From PHAA01 sp964494735 (GTDB taxonomy: Bacteria; Bacillota; Syntrophomonadia; Syntrophomonadales; Syntrophomonadaceae): DNA of 64,000 nt. The stretch lies in assembly GCA_964494735.1 (NCBI GenBank), contig CAZBSD010000006.1, positions 20,577 to 84,576 of the forward strand, in the 5' to 3' direction. Below, one piece after another: positions 1 to 9,005 of the stretch; positions within the stretch are counted from its first letter, which is position 1, and each line of letters opens with the position of its first letter. The notes below the pieces were generated by a model. That model had not been told where the DNA came from and did not search any database. It was given only the letters and a program-made list of their open reading frames with translations. Made by a program: the position numbers and the translations under genes.

Positions 1-89
1 AGCAGAAAAGATACCAGCACCAGACCAACGATGATTACCGTGACCTTCCTCTGTTTCTGGTTTTGCATACCTTTGTTCATAAATGACAT
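1..89 (-). CDS. N-terminal fragment of an unrecognised membrane protein
   Basis: An ATG at 89 is preceded by a strong ribosome binding site (GGGAGGGG, about 6 bases upstream). It opens a frame of 29 codons that runs off the left edge of the window. The visible part is a short polar, basic stretch (about 15 residues) followed by a hydrophobic segment rich in V, I and L, so it looks like a single N-terminal membrane anchor or signal sequence with the basic end inside the cell. It lies 81 bases downstream of rpsU on the same strand. The family cannot be named from this fragment. Confidence 0.55.
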   Translation of the reverse strand, partial: MSFMNKGMQNQKQRKVTVIIVGLVLVSFL

Positions 90-170
90 CTTAAACCCCT
101 CCCATTGATCGATTCAACAAAAAAGTCTGGAAAGCATTGCCCACCAGACTCTTGATTAGCATATCTAAAG

Positions 171-347
171 TTAGAATTTCTTCTTCTTACGGGCCGCTTC
201 AGATTTCTTCTTCTTGCGGATACTCGGTTTCTCATAATGTTCGTGTTTCCTAATATCTTGCATAACCCCTGACTTCTGGCACGTTCTCTTAAACCGTTTC
301 AGAGCACTGTCCAGGGATTCATTTTTTCCTACTTTAACTTCGCTCAT
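171..347 (-). CDS. rpsU: 30S ribosomal protein S21
   Basis: This 58-residue basic protein reads MSEVKVGKNESLDSALKRF at its N-terminus and ends in a run of lysine and arginine. It matches bacterial S21, a small-subunit protein near the mRNA exit/anti-SD region. The ATG at 347 follows GGGGAGGG with good spacing, and the stop is TAA at 171-173. Length is typical for the family. It is the usual downstream neighbour of the dnaK-prmA-mtaB region in Firmicutes. A sigma-A-type promoter lies just upstream, so it need not depend on transcripts from the HIT gene. Confidence 0.95.
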   Translation of the reverse strand: MSEVKVGKNESLDSALKRFKRTCQKSGVMQDIRKHEHYEKPSIRKKKKSEAARKKKKF

Positions 348-390
348 AATATCCCTCCCCTCACCTGACCGGGCTGATAGACGCCATTAT

Positions 391-420
391 ATTTTACATT
401 TCATAATGGCTTAAAGTCAA
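391..420 (-). promoter_or_regulatory. Probable sigma-A promoter of rpsU
   Basis: On the minus strand a TTGACT -35 box (415-420) is followed after 18 bases by TAAAAT (391-396), with a further TATAAT a few bases downstream. It lies directly between the HIT gene stop and rpsU. Confidence 0.55.
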
Positions 421-422
421 GA

Positions 423-773
423 TTATTCGGGAGGCCAACCCATCGGTTTGCCGCCCAGTATGTGATAATGCAGGTGGAAAACAGACTGCCCTCCCCATTG
501 ACCACAATTGTTTACCAGGCGAAAACCCTGTTCGGCAATACCTTCTTGTTGAGCCAGACGTGAGGCTAGTAACTGTATGCTACCCAGCAATTCTGCGTTT
601 TCAGGACCAGCATGGTTTAACGATGGAATATGAGCTCTGGGTATTATCAGGAAATGTACCGGTGCAGCCGGATTTATATCCCGGATAGCGATGAAGTTAT
701 CATCTTCATATATTGTATCCGCAGGTATTTCCCTGGCTGCAATCTTACAGAATAGGCAATCGGGCGCAGTCAC
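423..773 (-). CDS. HIT family nucleotide-binding hydrolase (Hint-like)
   Basis: This 116-residue histidine triad protein carries HLHYH at residues 100-104, the signature H-x-H-x-H that binds and hydrolyses nucleoside phosphoramidates and similar substrates. C6 and C9, with a histidine in the RAHIPSL segment, match the zinc site of Hint-type proteins. It is probably cytoplasmic and homodimeric, as is typical of the family. The start is GTG at 773, set by a near-perfect AAGGAGGTGA ribosome binding site; no better start exists upstream. It commonly sits between mtaB and rpsU in Clostridia. The physiological substrate cannot be told from sequence. Confidence 0.9.
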   Translation of the reverse strand: MTAPDCLFCKIAAREIPADTIYEDDNFIAIRDINPAAPVHFLIIPRAHIPSLNHAGPENAELLGSIQLLASRLAQQEGIAEQGFRLVNNCGQWGGQSVFHLHYHILGGKPMGWPPE

Positions 774-971
774 AGTTTGTCACCTCCTTTTGCAGCAAGC
801 TTATCTAATATCCAAGTAGACGGTAATGCACAGTAAATCACTCTGTCCATGGCGTTACTTTCTACATTTTATCAGATAATGGACCTAATACAAGAGGCGC
901 GTATAAAACTTACCCGTATCCCACCATGTAGGTTAAGCCCGTTCGTACCGATTCATACTTACAGTAAATAC

Positions 972-1205
972 CTATGCTTGGCTGGGCAATATCATCTCGG
1001 CCAGAATATCTTTAAGTTTGGCCGATTCCCCAACGTTCAGGCTGATGCCCTTGCCCATCTTACTGTGTTCAGGGCCCCAGTCTCGAATGTCCAGTTTAGG
1101 CTGTCGCTCATTCCAACTGACCAGGTTGACTTCCTTCTGCCATCCCTTGGTGCTTACCGATAACACTCCCAACGACTTGGTAATTTCAAATGTAAAATCC
1201 GACAT
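972..1205 (-). CDS. YdbC / PC4-like single-strand nucleic-acid binding protein
   Basis: This 77-residue protein begins MSDFTFEITKSLGVLSV and has a compact beta-rich pattern ending in a helix (LKDILAEMI). It matches the YdbC family of Firmicutes, which has the fold of the eukaryotic coactivator PC4 and binds single-stranded DNA or RNA. The open frame extends 30 codons further upstream, but a GGGGAGG site 7 bases before the ATG at 1205 decides this start. A role in transcription or replication is only inferred from the fold. Its insertion between mtaB and the HIT gene is not universal. Confidence 0.8.
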   Translation of the reverse strand: MSDFTFEITKSLGVLSVSTKGWQKEVNLVSWNERQPKLDIRDWGPEHSKMGKGISLNVGESAKLKDILAEMILPSQA

Positions 1206-1305
1206 GCAATAACCTCCCCAGCCTTGAATAGCAGGCATAATTTTTGGGCCCACCGCCGCTTCTTTTTGTAACGTCATCCCGCAACGTCGTCCCATTTATT
1301 CCATA

Positions 1306-1334
1306 TTATTACATCCTATCGGAAATGTCATCAA
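1306..1334 (-). promoter_or_regulatory. Probable promoter of the YdbC-like gene
   Basis: A TTGATG -35 element (1329-1334) is separated by 17 bases from TAATAA (1306-1311) on the minus strand. It lies in the 310-base gap between mtaB and the YdbC gene, downstream of the mtaB terminator, which would make a leader of about 90 bases. Confidence 0.45.
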
Positions 1335-1351
1335 ATTTCGAACAGAATGTC

Positions 1352-1390
1352 CAAAAAATAAGCATTGTCTGCCTTTGCGGGGCAGACAAT
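1352..1390 (-). terminator. Intrinsic terminator of the dnaK-mtaB operon
   Basis: On the minus strand the arms ATTGTCTGCC (1381-1390) and GGCAGACAAT (1364-1373) form a 10-bp stem with a 7-base loop, followed by GCTTATTTTTT. It lies about 125 bases past the mtaB stop. The stretch 1391-1515 holds no gene; it contains two copies of TGGTACTAG (1478-1486 and 1511-1519) of unknown meaning. Confidence 0.8.
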
Positions 1391-1515
1391 CACGGTTGAA
1401 ATGAAGCCATTGTGCGAGCCGAAACTGAGAATGGAGGAAGCAGCGACCTTATCAAATAATCTCGCTGCGAGATGAGTTGGTACTAGCCGGTCCATTTTAA
1501 ACTGTATACCTGGTA

Positions 1516-2829
1516 CTAGTCAGTCTGTGGTACAATCCCCACAACAAAGTCCGAACGCACCTGATCCAGCCTTACGTCCACATACTCTCCAATCAGGTCA
1601 TCGCGGCATGTAAAACGCACCTCCATATAGTTATCACTGAGGCCTGAATAAATGCCTGCGGATCTTTTTTGTTCCACCAGGATGGGCATAATCTGGCCAA
1701 TCTGACTCTGGAAAAACTGCCTCCTTTTTGTATTACCCAGAGAGAGTAATCGTTGGCTGCGGTCCTGTTTCACATTCGCAGCCACCTGCCCGCTCATCTC
1801 GGCGGCAGCGGTCCCCTCCCGTTGAGAATACTTGAAAACATGCAACTCATAGACTGGAAGTTCCCGGATCAAATCAAAAGTATCCTGAAAATCGGTTTCG
1901 GTTTCGGTCGGGTATCCTACCATCACATCAGCCGTAAAGGCTGCTCCAGGTACGATTTGGGCGGCCTTTAGAACCAGTTGCCGGTAGTATTGCCTGCTAT
2001 AGCGTCGCCCCATGGAGGCCAGGATACGATCACTGCCACTCTGTAAGGGTATATGCAAATGACGGCACAATCGATGGTCGCTGGCCATCAATGACAATAT
2101 CCGTTCGGTTATCTCCAAGGGTTCGATAGAGCCCATCCGGATGCGGTAATCACCAGCAACCTGGGTCAGGATATGCTCCAGCAGGCGGGTTATATCCCAG
2201 TCCGGCAGGTCCAGCCCGTAGTGACCGGTATGTATGCCGGTCAGCACTATCTCTTTATATCCTAAGGCGAGTAATTGGAATATTTCAGCCACAATATCCT
2301 CTGGTCTCTTGCTGCGAACCGGACCGCGGGCCCAAGGTACAATGCAATAGGAACAAAAACTCTGACAACCGTCCTGAATTTTCACAAAGGCCCTGGTACG
2401 ACGGTGTTGCCGGGAATATAGCGAAGGCTTCAGGACCTGACCCTCTTGGAGTGGATCCATCCAAACTTTGCGGCCGAGGGACTGCCCGGTCACATAATCG
2501 TCTACAATGGCGCCAATCTGCTCCTTGGCCTGGTTGCCTATCACCAGGCCGACGCCTTCCATTTCGCTTATCTGTTCAGCATTCATTTGCACCATACATC
2601 CGGTAGCCACAACCAACGCCCCCTGATTGGCGCGCAGCGCCCGCCGTAACATGGCCCTCGATTTGCGGTCACTGATGTGGGTTACCGTACAAGTGTTGAT
2701 GATGCAGACATCAACAGGGTCACCAAATTCCTTCACTTGGTAACCCCGTTTCAGGAAGTCCTCTATTATTTGTTCTGTCTCCACCTGGTTGACTTTACAC
2801 CCCAGGGTATGTATCGATATCCTCTTCAC
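1516..2829 (-). CDS. mtaB: tRNA (t6A37) methylthiotransferase MtaB
   Basis: This 437-residue radical-SAM methylthiotransferase converts t6A37 to ms2t6A37 in tRNAs reading ANN codons. It has the N-terminal UPF0004 domain with LGCKVNQ (C11) and further cysteines in NTCTV and ATGCM for one Fe-S cluster. The radical-SAM motif CQSFCSYC lies near residue 155 and binds the second cluster, and a TRAM-like RNA-binding segment ends the protein. The GTG start at 2829 has AGGAAGAGG upstream. It is the last gene of the heat-shock operon, 65 bases after prmA. The rRNA methyltransferase gene rsmE, often found between prmA and mtaB, is not here. Confidence 0.93.
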   Translation of the reverse strand: MKRISIHTLGCKVNQVETEQIIEDFLKRGYQVKEFGDPVDVCIINTCTVTHISDRKSRAMLRRALRANQGALVVATGCMVQMNAEQISEMEGVGLVIGNQAKEQIGAIVDDYVTGQSLGRKVWMDPLQEGQVLKPSLYSRQHRRTRAFVKIQDGCQSFCSYCIVPWARGPVRSKRPEDIVAEIFQLLALGYKEIVLTGIHTGHYGLDLPDWDITRLLEHILTQVAGDYRIRMGSIEPLEITERILSLMASDHRLCRHLHIPLQSGSDRILASMGRRYSRQYYRQLVLKAAQIVPGAAFTADVMVGYPTETETDFQDTFDLIRELPVYELHVFKYSQREGTAAAEMSGQVAANVKQDRSQRLLSLGNTKRRQFFQSQIGQIMPILVEQKRSAGIYSGLSDNYMEVRFTCRDDLIGEYVDVRLDQVRSDFVVGIVPQTD

Positions 2830-2894
2830 TTTCCTCTTCCTGCTGCCTCAGTTTGACCAGTTTTGCCCTTACCCGATCAAATCCCAAGCATAAC

Positions 2895-3839
2895 TCAATA
2901 CGTTTCTTTAGAAATATTTTCCCGGTGGCGAGCTGCTACCCCGATCCAGTCGACGTCCCGAAAAACCTGTTCTATTTCAAAATCGTTCTCTTCCAATGCC
3001 TTCTTTACCGATGGCCAGCGGCTGTCGACAATGCCTGAACCAAACAAGTAGCCTCCACCCGTCAATACCGGCGCCACCGCCGGGATCAGTTCGACCACTA
3101 CCTCAGCGGTGATATTGGCCAACACCATATCGGCACGACGACCACGGATGCTTTCCACAATGTCCCCCGCCTGTGCTTCGATCCTATCCTCCAACCCATT
3201 CAGGGCTATATTTTCCCGAGCAATACGGACTGCCAGCTCATCTATATCCATGGCGAACACATTATTGGCCCCTAATTTAATTGCGGCAATTGATAAAATT
3301 CCGGAACCACAACCGGCATCAATAATGTTTTCGCCTCCCCGGACGTATTGGTCCAAAAAGCGCAGGCAGAAGCGGGTAGACGCATGGATGCCGGTGCCAA
3401 AGGCCATGCCGGGGTCGATATTAACGATAACTTCGCCATCCTGGGGGGTGTATTCCTCCCATGAGGGTTTAATTACCACCCGTTCACCGACCTTGAATGT
3501 ATGATAGTATCTCTTCCAGTTTTCTTCCCAATCCTCATTGCGGACATCATCGATGAAGACCGAACATTTAACCTGAAAGTTGCTTTCCACCGCTTCAATA
3601 GATTGAGAGAAGGCGGCAGCCACGTCGCGGTCCTCCGGGAAGTAGGCTTTGACCACCACAAACTCATGGTTGAGGAAATCTTCCGAAACTGATTCCGGCT
3701 TCCATTTCTCGCTGATATACTTTCGGGCCGCCTGCGGGTCTTCGATCACTACACCCCCAGAGCCCATGTTATGGAATATGCCGGCAATGGCCTCAACGCA
3801 CACTCCTTCGGTGAGCACACTGAACTCTTTCCAATTCAT
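2895..3839 (-). CDS. prmA: Ribosomal protein L11 methyltransferase
   Basis: PrmA (314 residues) trimethylates lysines and the N-terminus of ribosomal protein L11 using S-adenosylmethionine. The SAM-binding motif I reads DAGCGSGILSIAA around residue 180, the acidic motif is AMDID, and motif IV is LANITAEV. The N-terminal third is the L11-recognition domain. The ATG at 3839 follows dnaJ by 12 bases with GGGAG upstream, so it belongs to the dnaJ transcript, as in most Firmicutes. Confidence 0.93.
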   Translation of the reverse strand: MNWKEFSVLTEGVCVEAIAGIFHNMGSGGVVIEDPQAARKYISEKWKPESVSEDFLNHEFVVVKAYFPEDRDVAAAFSQSIEAVESNFQVKCSVFIDDVRNEDWEENWKRYYHTFKVGERVVIKPSWEEYTPQDGEVIVNIDPGMAFGTGIHASTRFCLRFLDQYVRGGENIIDAGCGSGILSIAAIKLGANNVFAMDIDELAVRIARENIALNGLEDRIEAQAGDIVESIRGRRADMVLANITAEVVVELIPAVAPVLTGGGYLFGSGIVDSRWPSVKKALEENDFEIEQVFRDVDWIGVAARHRENISKETY

Positions 3840-3851
3840 AAAGTCGACTCC

Positions 3852-4982
3852 CTAACCCATCGCATCTTTTAATTTATCGAACAGACCCTTTTTGGCTTCT
3901 TTGTCCTTCTCCTCCCCCTCACTAAAGAGGGAAGACAATAGTTCCTTTTGTCTTTTATTGAGGCGGGTAGGTATCTTCACATTTACGCGCACCTTAAGGT
4001 CACCGTTACGATGTCCCTGCAGATGGGCGATACCCTTGTTTTTCACGGTCAGTATGTCACCGGGCTGGGTCCCCTCTGGGATGTGTAATAGATGACTGTC
4101 GCCCCTGAGCAGCGGTACCTCCACATCAGCCCCTAATGAGGCCTGTACTATATTTATATCCATATCGCACAACAGTGTATAGCGGTCTCGTTTGAAACGG
4201 GGATGGTTCTTGACCACCACCACAATATAGAGATCGCCAGGGGGCCCGCCCATAATCCCTTCTTCACCCTCGGCTTGTATCCTCAACCTGGCTCCGGTAT
4301 CGATCCCGGCTGGAATCCGCACATTGATGGCCCGTTTTCTTTTGACCTTGCCCCGACCTTTACATGAACTGCAAGGTTTCTCGATGATTTTGCCTTCTCC
4401 GCCGCACCGGTTGCAGGTATGGGTAGTCTCAAAGCGTCCAAAGGGAGTATTCTGGACCGATCGTACCTTGCCGCTGCCTTTACACTGAGGGCAGGCGTTT
4501 ATGTCCGATCCTGGCTCTGCACCTGTCCCGTCACATTTTTCGCAATTCTCCACCCTCATTATGTCCATCTCTTTTTCAGCCCCGAATACGGCATCCTCGA
4601 AGCTGATATCGAGTCTAACCTCCCGGTCAGCCCCGCGCTGGGGTCCACTGCGGCGTTGACCCCCAACGCCGCCGAAGAACATATCGAATATATCCCCAAA
4701 TCCGCCCATACCGCCAAAATCGGCCCCACCGAAGCCGCCGCCCATACGGGTCGGGTCGAAAGCGTCGTGTCCGTATTGGTCATAGGCAGCTCGCTTCTGC
4801 GGATCACTTAAGACTTCATAAGCCTCCGCAACTTCCTTGAATTTCTCGGCTGCATCAGCATCCTCTTTATTGACGTCGGGATGGTATTTCTTCGCTTTTT
4901 GCCGATAAGCTTTCTTTATGTCTTCAGGCGAAGCCGCTTTGGTCAGCCCTAGAACCTCATAATAGTCTCGCTTGGAGGCCAT
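3852..4982 (-). CDS. dnaJ: Chaperone protein DnaJ
   Basis: A 376-residue type I Hsp40. Residues 1-70 are a J domain with the HPD motif that stimulates DnaK ATPase. A G/F-rich linker rich in GGFGG repeats follows, then four CxxCxGxG zinc-finger repeats between about 145 and 210, and the C-terminal substrate-binding region. The ATG at 4982 follows GGTGGGGGG closely. It lies 28 bases after dnaK, and expression is expected to follow HrcA control of the operon. Confidence 0.97.
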   Translation of the reverse strand: MASKRDYYEVLGLTKAASPEDIKKAYRQKAKKYHPDVNKEDADAAEKFKEVAEAYEVLSDPQKRAAYDQYGHDAFDPTRMGGGFGGADFGGMGGFGDIFDMFFGGVGGQRRSGPQRGADREVRLDISFEDAVFGAEKEMDIMRVENCEKCDGTGAEPGSDINACPQCKGSGKVRSVQNTPFGRFETTHTCNRCGGEGKIIEKPCSSCKGRGKVKRKRAINVRIPAGIDTGARLRIQAEGEEGIMGGPPGDLYIVVVVKNHPRFKRDRYTLLCDMDINIVQASLGADVEVPLLRGDSHLLHIPEGTQPGDILTVKNKGIAHLQGHRNGDLKVRVNVKIPTRLNKRQKELLSSLFSEGEEKDKEAKKGLFDKLKDAMG

Positions 4983-5010
4983 TTCCCCCCACCTTCCTGA
5001 TAAGCCTCAC

Positions 5011-6831
5011 TTATTTGCCGGGTTGATCATCATCCGGGATATTATAGTCGGCATCGATTACATCATCGTCGCCGCCGGTCGAACCACCTTGCTCAGGATT
5101 GGCATTCTGGTACATCTTGCTGGTGAAGGCGTACATGGCTTTAGTCAATTCCTCAGTCTTGCGTTCGATCTCATCCACATCATCACCAGCCAATGCCTTC
5201 TGTAGATCTTCTTTGGCGGTGTTGACTGCAGTCCGGTCGGCTTCATCTATCTTATCTTCAAACTCTTTCAGGTTTTTGTCAACTTGGTAAATAATACTGT
5301 CGGCAGCATTCCTGGCCTCTATCTCCTTGAAGCGTTTACCGTCTTCTTCGGCAAACTTCTCGGCATCTCTTACCATCCGTTCGATATCATCATCGCTCAA
5401 ACCGCTTGAGGATGTGATGGTTATCTTCTGTTCCTTATTTGTTGCCAGATCCTTGGCGGTAACATTTACGATACCGTTCACATCTATGTCGAATTTCACT
5501 TCGATCTGGGGTACTCCGCGGGGGGCCGGTGGGATTCCGGTTAGTTGGAAACGGCCAAGGGTCACATTGTGCTGGGCCAGTTTTCTTTCTCCCTGCAAAA
5601 CATGAATATCGACCGAAGGCTGATTATCGGCAGCAGTTGTAAACACCTGACTCTTGGAAACCGGGATGGTGGTGTTACGGTCGATTACCTTGGTGAAGAC
5701 GGCGCCCAGCGTCTCTATTCCAAGGGATAGAGGAGTCACATCGAGGAGAACCACATCGGTTACCTCACCGGTCAGGACGCCGGCCTGGATGGCGGCACCG
5801 AGTCCCACCACCTCGTCGGGATTGATACCCTTAAATGGATCTTTTCCAGTGTAGGTTTTGACTGCGTCTTGAACCGCCGGTATGCGGGTGGATCCGCCCA
5901 CCAGGATGACCTTGTCGAGATCGGATGCCTTCAGGTTAGCATCCTTCATGGCCTGCTTCATGGGCCCTACCGTTTTTTCCACCAGGTCGGCGGTCATCTC
6001 ATTGAATCGGGCCCGGGTCAAGGTCCTTTCCAAATGCAGGGGACCATCATGGGTGGCTGTTATATAAGGTATGTTGATATCTACGCTCATTAGACTGGAT
6101 AATTCATGCTTGGCCTTTTCGGCTGCTTCCTTGAGCCGGTGCATGGCCATCTTGTCCTTGGTGAGGTCCACGCCGTTCTCCTTCTTGAATTCCTGCCCCA
6201 GCCAATCGATGATCCTCTCATCGAAGTCATCCCCACCCAGCCGGTTATTGCCACTGGTGGCCTTCACCTCGAAGGTGCCATCTCCAATCTCCAGAATGGA
6301 AACATCAAATGTTCCCCCGCCCAGGTCAAAGACCATGATGGTCTGGTTCTCTTCTTTATCCATACCGTAAGCCAGGGCCGCGGCGGTGGGCTCATTGATT
6401 ATCCGCAATACTTCCAGGCCGGCGATGGTGCCGGCATCCTTGGTCGCCTGCCGCTGGGAATCTGTGAAATATGCCGGCACCGTAATTACGGCCTTGGTTA
6501 TTTTTTCGCCCAGGTAGCTCTCTGCATCCGATTTCATCTTCTGCAGTATCATCGCGGAAATCTCGGGCGGAGAATACTTTTTACCGTCGATACTCACCTT
6601 ATAGTCCGTACCCATGTGTCTTTTGATTGAGGATACGCTTCTCTCAGGGTTGGTGGTAGCCTGCCGTTTGGCAATCCGGCCCACCAACCGCTCGCCGGTC
6701 TTGGAAAAACCCACAACTGAAGGGGTAATCCGCTCCCCTTCGATGCTGTTTATTACGACTGCTTCCCCGCCCTCCATCACAGCGATAACGGAGTTGGTAG
6801 TCCCCAAGTCAATCCCAACTACTCTTCCCAT
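5011..6831 (-). CDS. dnaK: Chaperone protein DnaK (Hsp70)
   Basis: A 606-residue Hsp70 with the phosphate-binding loop GIDLGTTNSVIAV at the N-terminus, the second phosphate motif VFDLGGGTFDVSI, and the adenosine motif VGGSTRIPAVQ. A linker (DVVLLDVTPLSLGIE) precedes the beta-sandwich substrate domain. The helical lid ends in a short acidic tail with many aspartates. Length is normal for Clostridia. It starts at ATG 6831 with an AGGTG site and lies 18 bases after grpE. Confidence 0.98.
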   Translation of the reverse strand: MGRVVGIDLGTTNSVIAVMEGGEAVVINSIEGERITPSVVGFSKTGERLVGRIAKRQATTNPERSVSSIKRHMGTDYKVSIDGKKYSPPEISAMILQKMKSDAESYLGEKITKAVITVPAYFTDSQRQATKDAGTIAGLEVLRIINEPTAAALAYGMDKEENQTIMVFDLGGGTFDVSILEIGDGTFEVKATSGNNRLGGDDFDERIIDWLGQEFKKENGVDLTKDKMAMHRLKEAAEKAKHELSSLMSVDINIPYITATHDGPLHLERTLTRARFNEMTADLVEKTVGPMKQAMKDANLKASDLDKVILVGGSTRIPAVQDAVKTYTGKDPFKGINPDEVVGLGAAIQAGVLTGEVTDVVLLDVTPLSLGIETLGAVFTKVIDRNTTIPVSKSQVFTTAADNQPSVDIHVLQGERKLAQHNVTLGRFQLTGIPPAPRGVPQIEVKFDIDVNGIVNVTAKDLATNKEQKITITSSSGLSDDDIERMVRDAEKFAEEDGKRFKEIEARNAADSIIYQVDKNLKEFEDKIDEADRTAVNTAKEDLQKALAGDDVDEIERKTEELTKAMYAFTSKMYQNANPEQGGSTGGDDDVIDADYNIPDDDQPGK

Positions 6832-6849
6832 CTAAAACACCTCCAAAAA

Positions 6850-7401
6850 TTATGAGCTTACCTTGACCAGGCTCGGTCTGATAACTCTATCATGCATTAC
6901 ATATCCAGTTTGGAATTGCTCAATAACCGTGTTTTCCGGATGCTTTTCACTGGCCTCTACGGTAAGCGCTTCATGATACTGGGGATCGAAGGGTTTACCG
7001 ACGCTTTCGATAGCGGTCACTCCCTCGCCCCTCAGCGCCTCCTCCATACGGGTGGCAACCATCTCCACACCTTTTACCAAAGCCTCAACATCTTTGGATG
7101 CCCGAGCCGTTTCAATAGCCCGGTGCAGATCGTCGATGATGGGCAGGATTTTCTTGACCATATTGACATTGGCGAATTTCAAATACTCTTCGCGGTCCCG
7201 GGCGCCCCGCTTCTTGGTATTCTCCACCTCAGCCAGAGCGCGCAGGTAATTGTCGTAATTCCGTTGGGCTTCTTCTTTTTGTTTGAGGATTTCTTCATTC
7301 AACTTCTCTTCCATAGTCTTTTCCGGAACAAAGTCGGATGCAGTGGTTGCCTCCGCGGACGCAGCGGTTTGGTTTACTGATTCCGATGAGTTTTCTGCCA
7401 T
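6850..7401 (-). CDS. grpE: Nucleotide exchange factor GrpE
   Basis: GrpE dissociates ADP from DnaK. The protein (183 residues) has a polar N-terminus, a long heptad-like dimerisation helix (about 35-85), and the C-terminal beta domain ending YVMHDRVIRPSLVKVS, which is the family signature. A GTG at 7413 would add four codons, but it has no ribosome binding site. AGAGGTG lies 9 bases before the ATG at 7401, so that start is preferred. The gap to the chaperonin gene upstream is only about 15 bases. Confidence 0.95.
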   Translation of the reverse strand: MAENSSESVNQTAASAEATTASDFVPEKTMEEKLNEEILKQKEEAQRNYDNYLRALAEVENTKKRGARDREEYLKFANVNMVKKILPIIDDLHRAIETARASKDVEALVKGVEMVATRMEEALRGEGVTAIESVGKPFDPQYHEALTVEASEKHPENTVIEQFQTGYVMHDRVIRPSLVKVSS

Positions 7402-7415
7402 TCTATACTTCACCT

Positions 7416-8972
7416 CTATTCTATCGAATCCTGGTTGTTAAATTCCCCATCCTTCATTTTGATTATGGTATTGATCCTTAGGATCGCGGTGGCTACTTCC
7501 CCAGCCGTCTTGAGCGCATATATTTTGACAAGAGATGGGTCGACTATGTTTCGGGAAAGGGCATCGATCGGATTGCCGTCATCGCAATCTATAGTTATAT
7601 TGGGTGAACCCTTATGGGTCTGTTCAGCTATCACCTGACTGATCTTCTCCAGGGGATTAAAACCGGCATTGGCGGCTATACATGCAAATGGCCGCAATAA
7701 CGCCTCTTGTACAACCTGCACCCCATATGATGCCATCCCCTGCAAATCTCCGATAAGGTTATCCAATTGTTGGGCTGCCCATACCTCAATGGACCCGCCA
7801 CCCGGCAAGGTACCGTTTTGTACGGCTGCCTGCAAAGCTGCCGCCGCATCACGAGCGATCCGCTCCTTTTCATCGACCACTTCTTCGGTAGCGGCCCCCA
7901 TAAGGATGGTAGCCCGAGCCTCCCCGCTGCCATCAAATACCCAGATGTTATCCAGCCTATCATCAACCTGGATCCGCCCTGCCCGGCCAAGGTATCCGCT
8001 TAACTGCTCTTCGGGGCGGTTGAGGGTGCTCCTCTTCACCTTGCGGGCTCCGGTATGCTTGCACAGAAGATCCAGCTCGCGCCGCGAAGCCCTCTGCACC
8101 GCTATGACTTCGGATTCGGTAAATATCTGTTCGGCGATATCATCAACACTGCGGTCGACCAACACCAACTTTACGCCCATCATCGATATTTTGCGCAAAT
8201 TGGCCTCGTAAACTTTTTTATTTTCCAAGTAGTGCAGGAAACCAGCCTCTGTATGCCGGGATTCAGTATCTATGTCTTCCGGCGCCAGTGCGTCATCTAT
8301 TACCAGTATCAGGGCGTCCTCTTGGCTGCGAGGCATATCCCGGTTAAGCGGGGGGCGGTTCACTATTGTCCCCTTAAAAGCTCGGCTGACCGCTCCTTCC
8401 CTGGCCACTACTGCCTCACAGAATCTGTAATCGGGATCCAAAAGTTTTTCCCGACCCACGATCCTGGCCCCATCCAATACCAGCTTGGCTATTTCCATAT
8501 GATCCCGCCCAGCTGTGGCAGCCACATCGAGTAGAATCGGGTCGTCCATCGAATCGACCCGGCGGCTGTGTTGCTCCATCAACTTCACACTGTGCTCGAC
8601 GCCCAGTCTTATGCCCTCGATCACCCGGGTAACCGGCACTCCTTTGATGACCTGGTTGGCACCCTCGGCTACCATCGTCCCAGCCAGAATCGTAGCTGTG
8701 GTAGTACCGTCACCTACCTCTTCCTGCTGGGCCTTGGCGGCGTTGATGATCATTCGGGCCGCCGGATGATTGACCGCCATCAATCTCAATACGGTTACCC
8801 CGTCATTGCTTATCACTACGTCACCCAAGCTGCCTACCATCATTATATCCAATCCTTTAGGCCCAATAGTCCCCTCGATGGTCTGGGCCAGTAAACGGGC
8901 AGCATTGGCATTACCCAACAGAGCCTGGGTTTTTTCGTTTGTCTCACCTTTATGAATAGGATTCTCCGGCAT
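7416..8972 (-). CDS. Archaeal-type (group II/III, TCP-1/thermosome family) chaperonin
   Basis: This 518-residue chaperonin belongs to the TCP-1/thermosome family, not the GroEL family. Visible signatures are IGPKGLDIMMVG, NDGVTVLRLM, HPAARMI, EEVGDGTTTATILAG (ATP site), ATAGRD and LPGGGSIEVW in the equatorial return, NAGFNPLE, and a C-terminal block ALKTAGEVATAILRI. No GroES gene is next to it, as expected for a chaperonin with a built-in lid. Related genes in dnaK operons of some Clostridia such as Carboxydothermus are known as group III chaperonins. It sits between hrcA and grpE, so HrcA and CIRCE should control it. ATG 8972 follows GGGGAGA. Confidence 0.93.
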   Translation of the reverse strand: MPENPIHKGETNEKTQALLGNANAARLLAQTIEGTIGPKGLDIMMVGSLGDVVISNDGVTVLRLMAVNHPAARMIINAAKAQQEEVGDGTTTATILAGTMVAEGANQVIKGVPVTRVIEGIRLGVEHSVKLMEQHSRRVDSMDDPILLDVAATAGRDHMEIAKLVLDGARIVGREKLLDPDYRFCEAVVAREGAVSRAFKGTIVNRPPLNRDMPRSQEDALILVIDDALAPEDIDTESRHTEAGFLHYLENKKVYEANLRKISMMGVKLVLVDRSVDDIAEQIFTESEVIAVQRASRRELDLLCKHTGARKVKRSTLNRPEEQLSGYLGRAGRIQVDDRLDNIWVFDGSGEARATILMGAATEEVVDEKERIARDAAAALQAAVQNGTLPGGGSIEVWAAQQLDNLIGDLQGMASYGVQVVQEALLRPFACIAANAGFNPLEKISQVIAEQTHKGSPNITIDCDDGNPIDALSRNIVDPSLVKIYALKTAGEVATAILRINTIIKMKDGEFNNQDSIE

Positions 8973-9005
8973 GGTATCTCCCCTGCTTGCCTAACTCGAT
9001 TGGTT

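Noticed and set aside
2800..2895. Short open frame between prmA and mtaB (about 33 codons)
   Set aside because: No ribosome binding site, only a TTG start, and it does not match the RsmE C-terminus; probably chance.
6106..6630. 174-codon plus-strand ORF opposite dnaK
   Set aside because: Antisense shadow of the DnaK ATPase domain, a common artefact in highly biased coding sequence.
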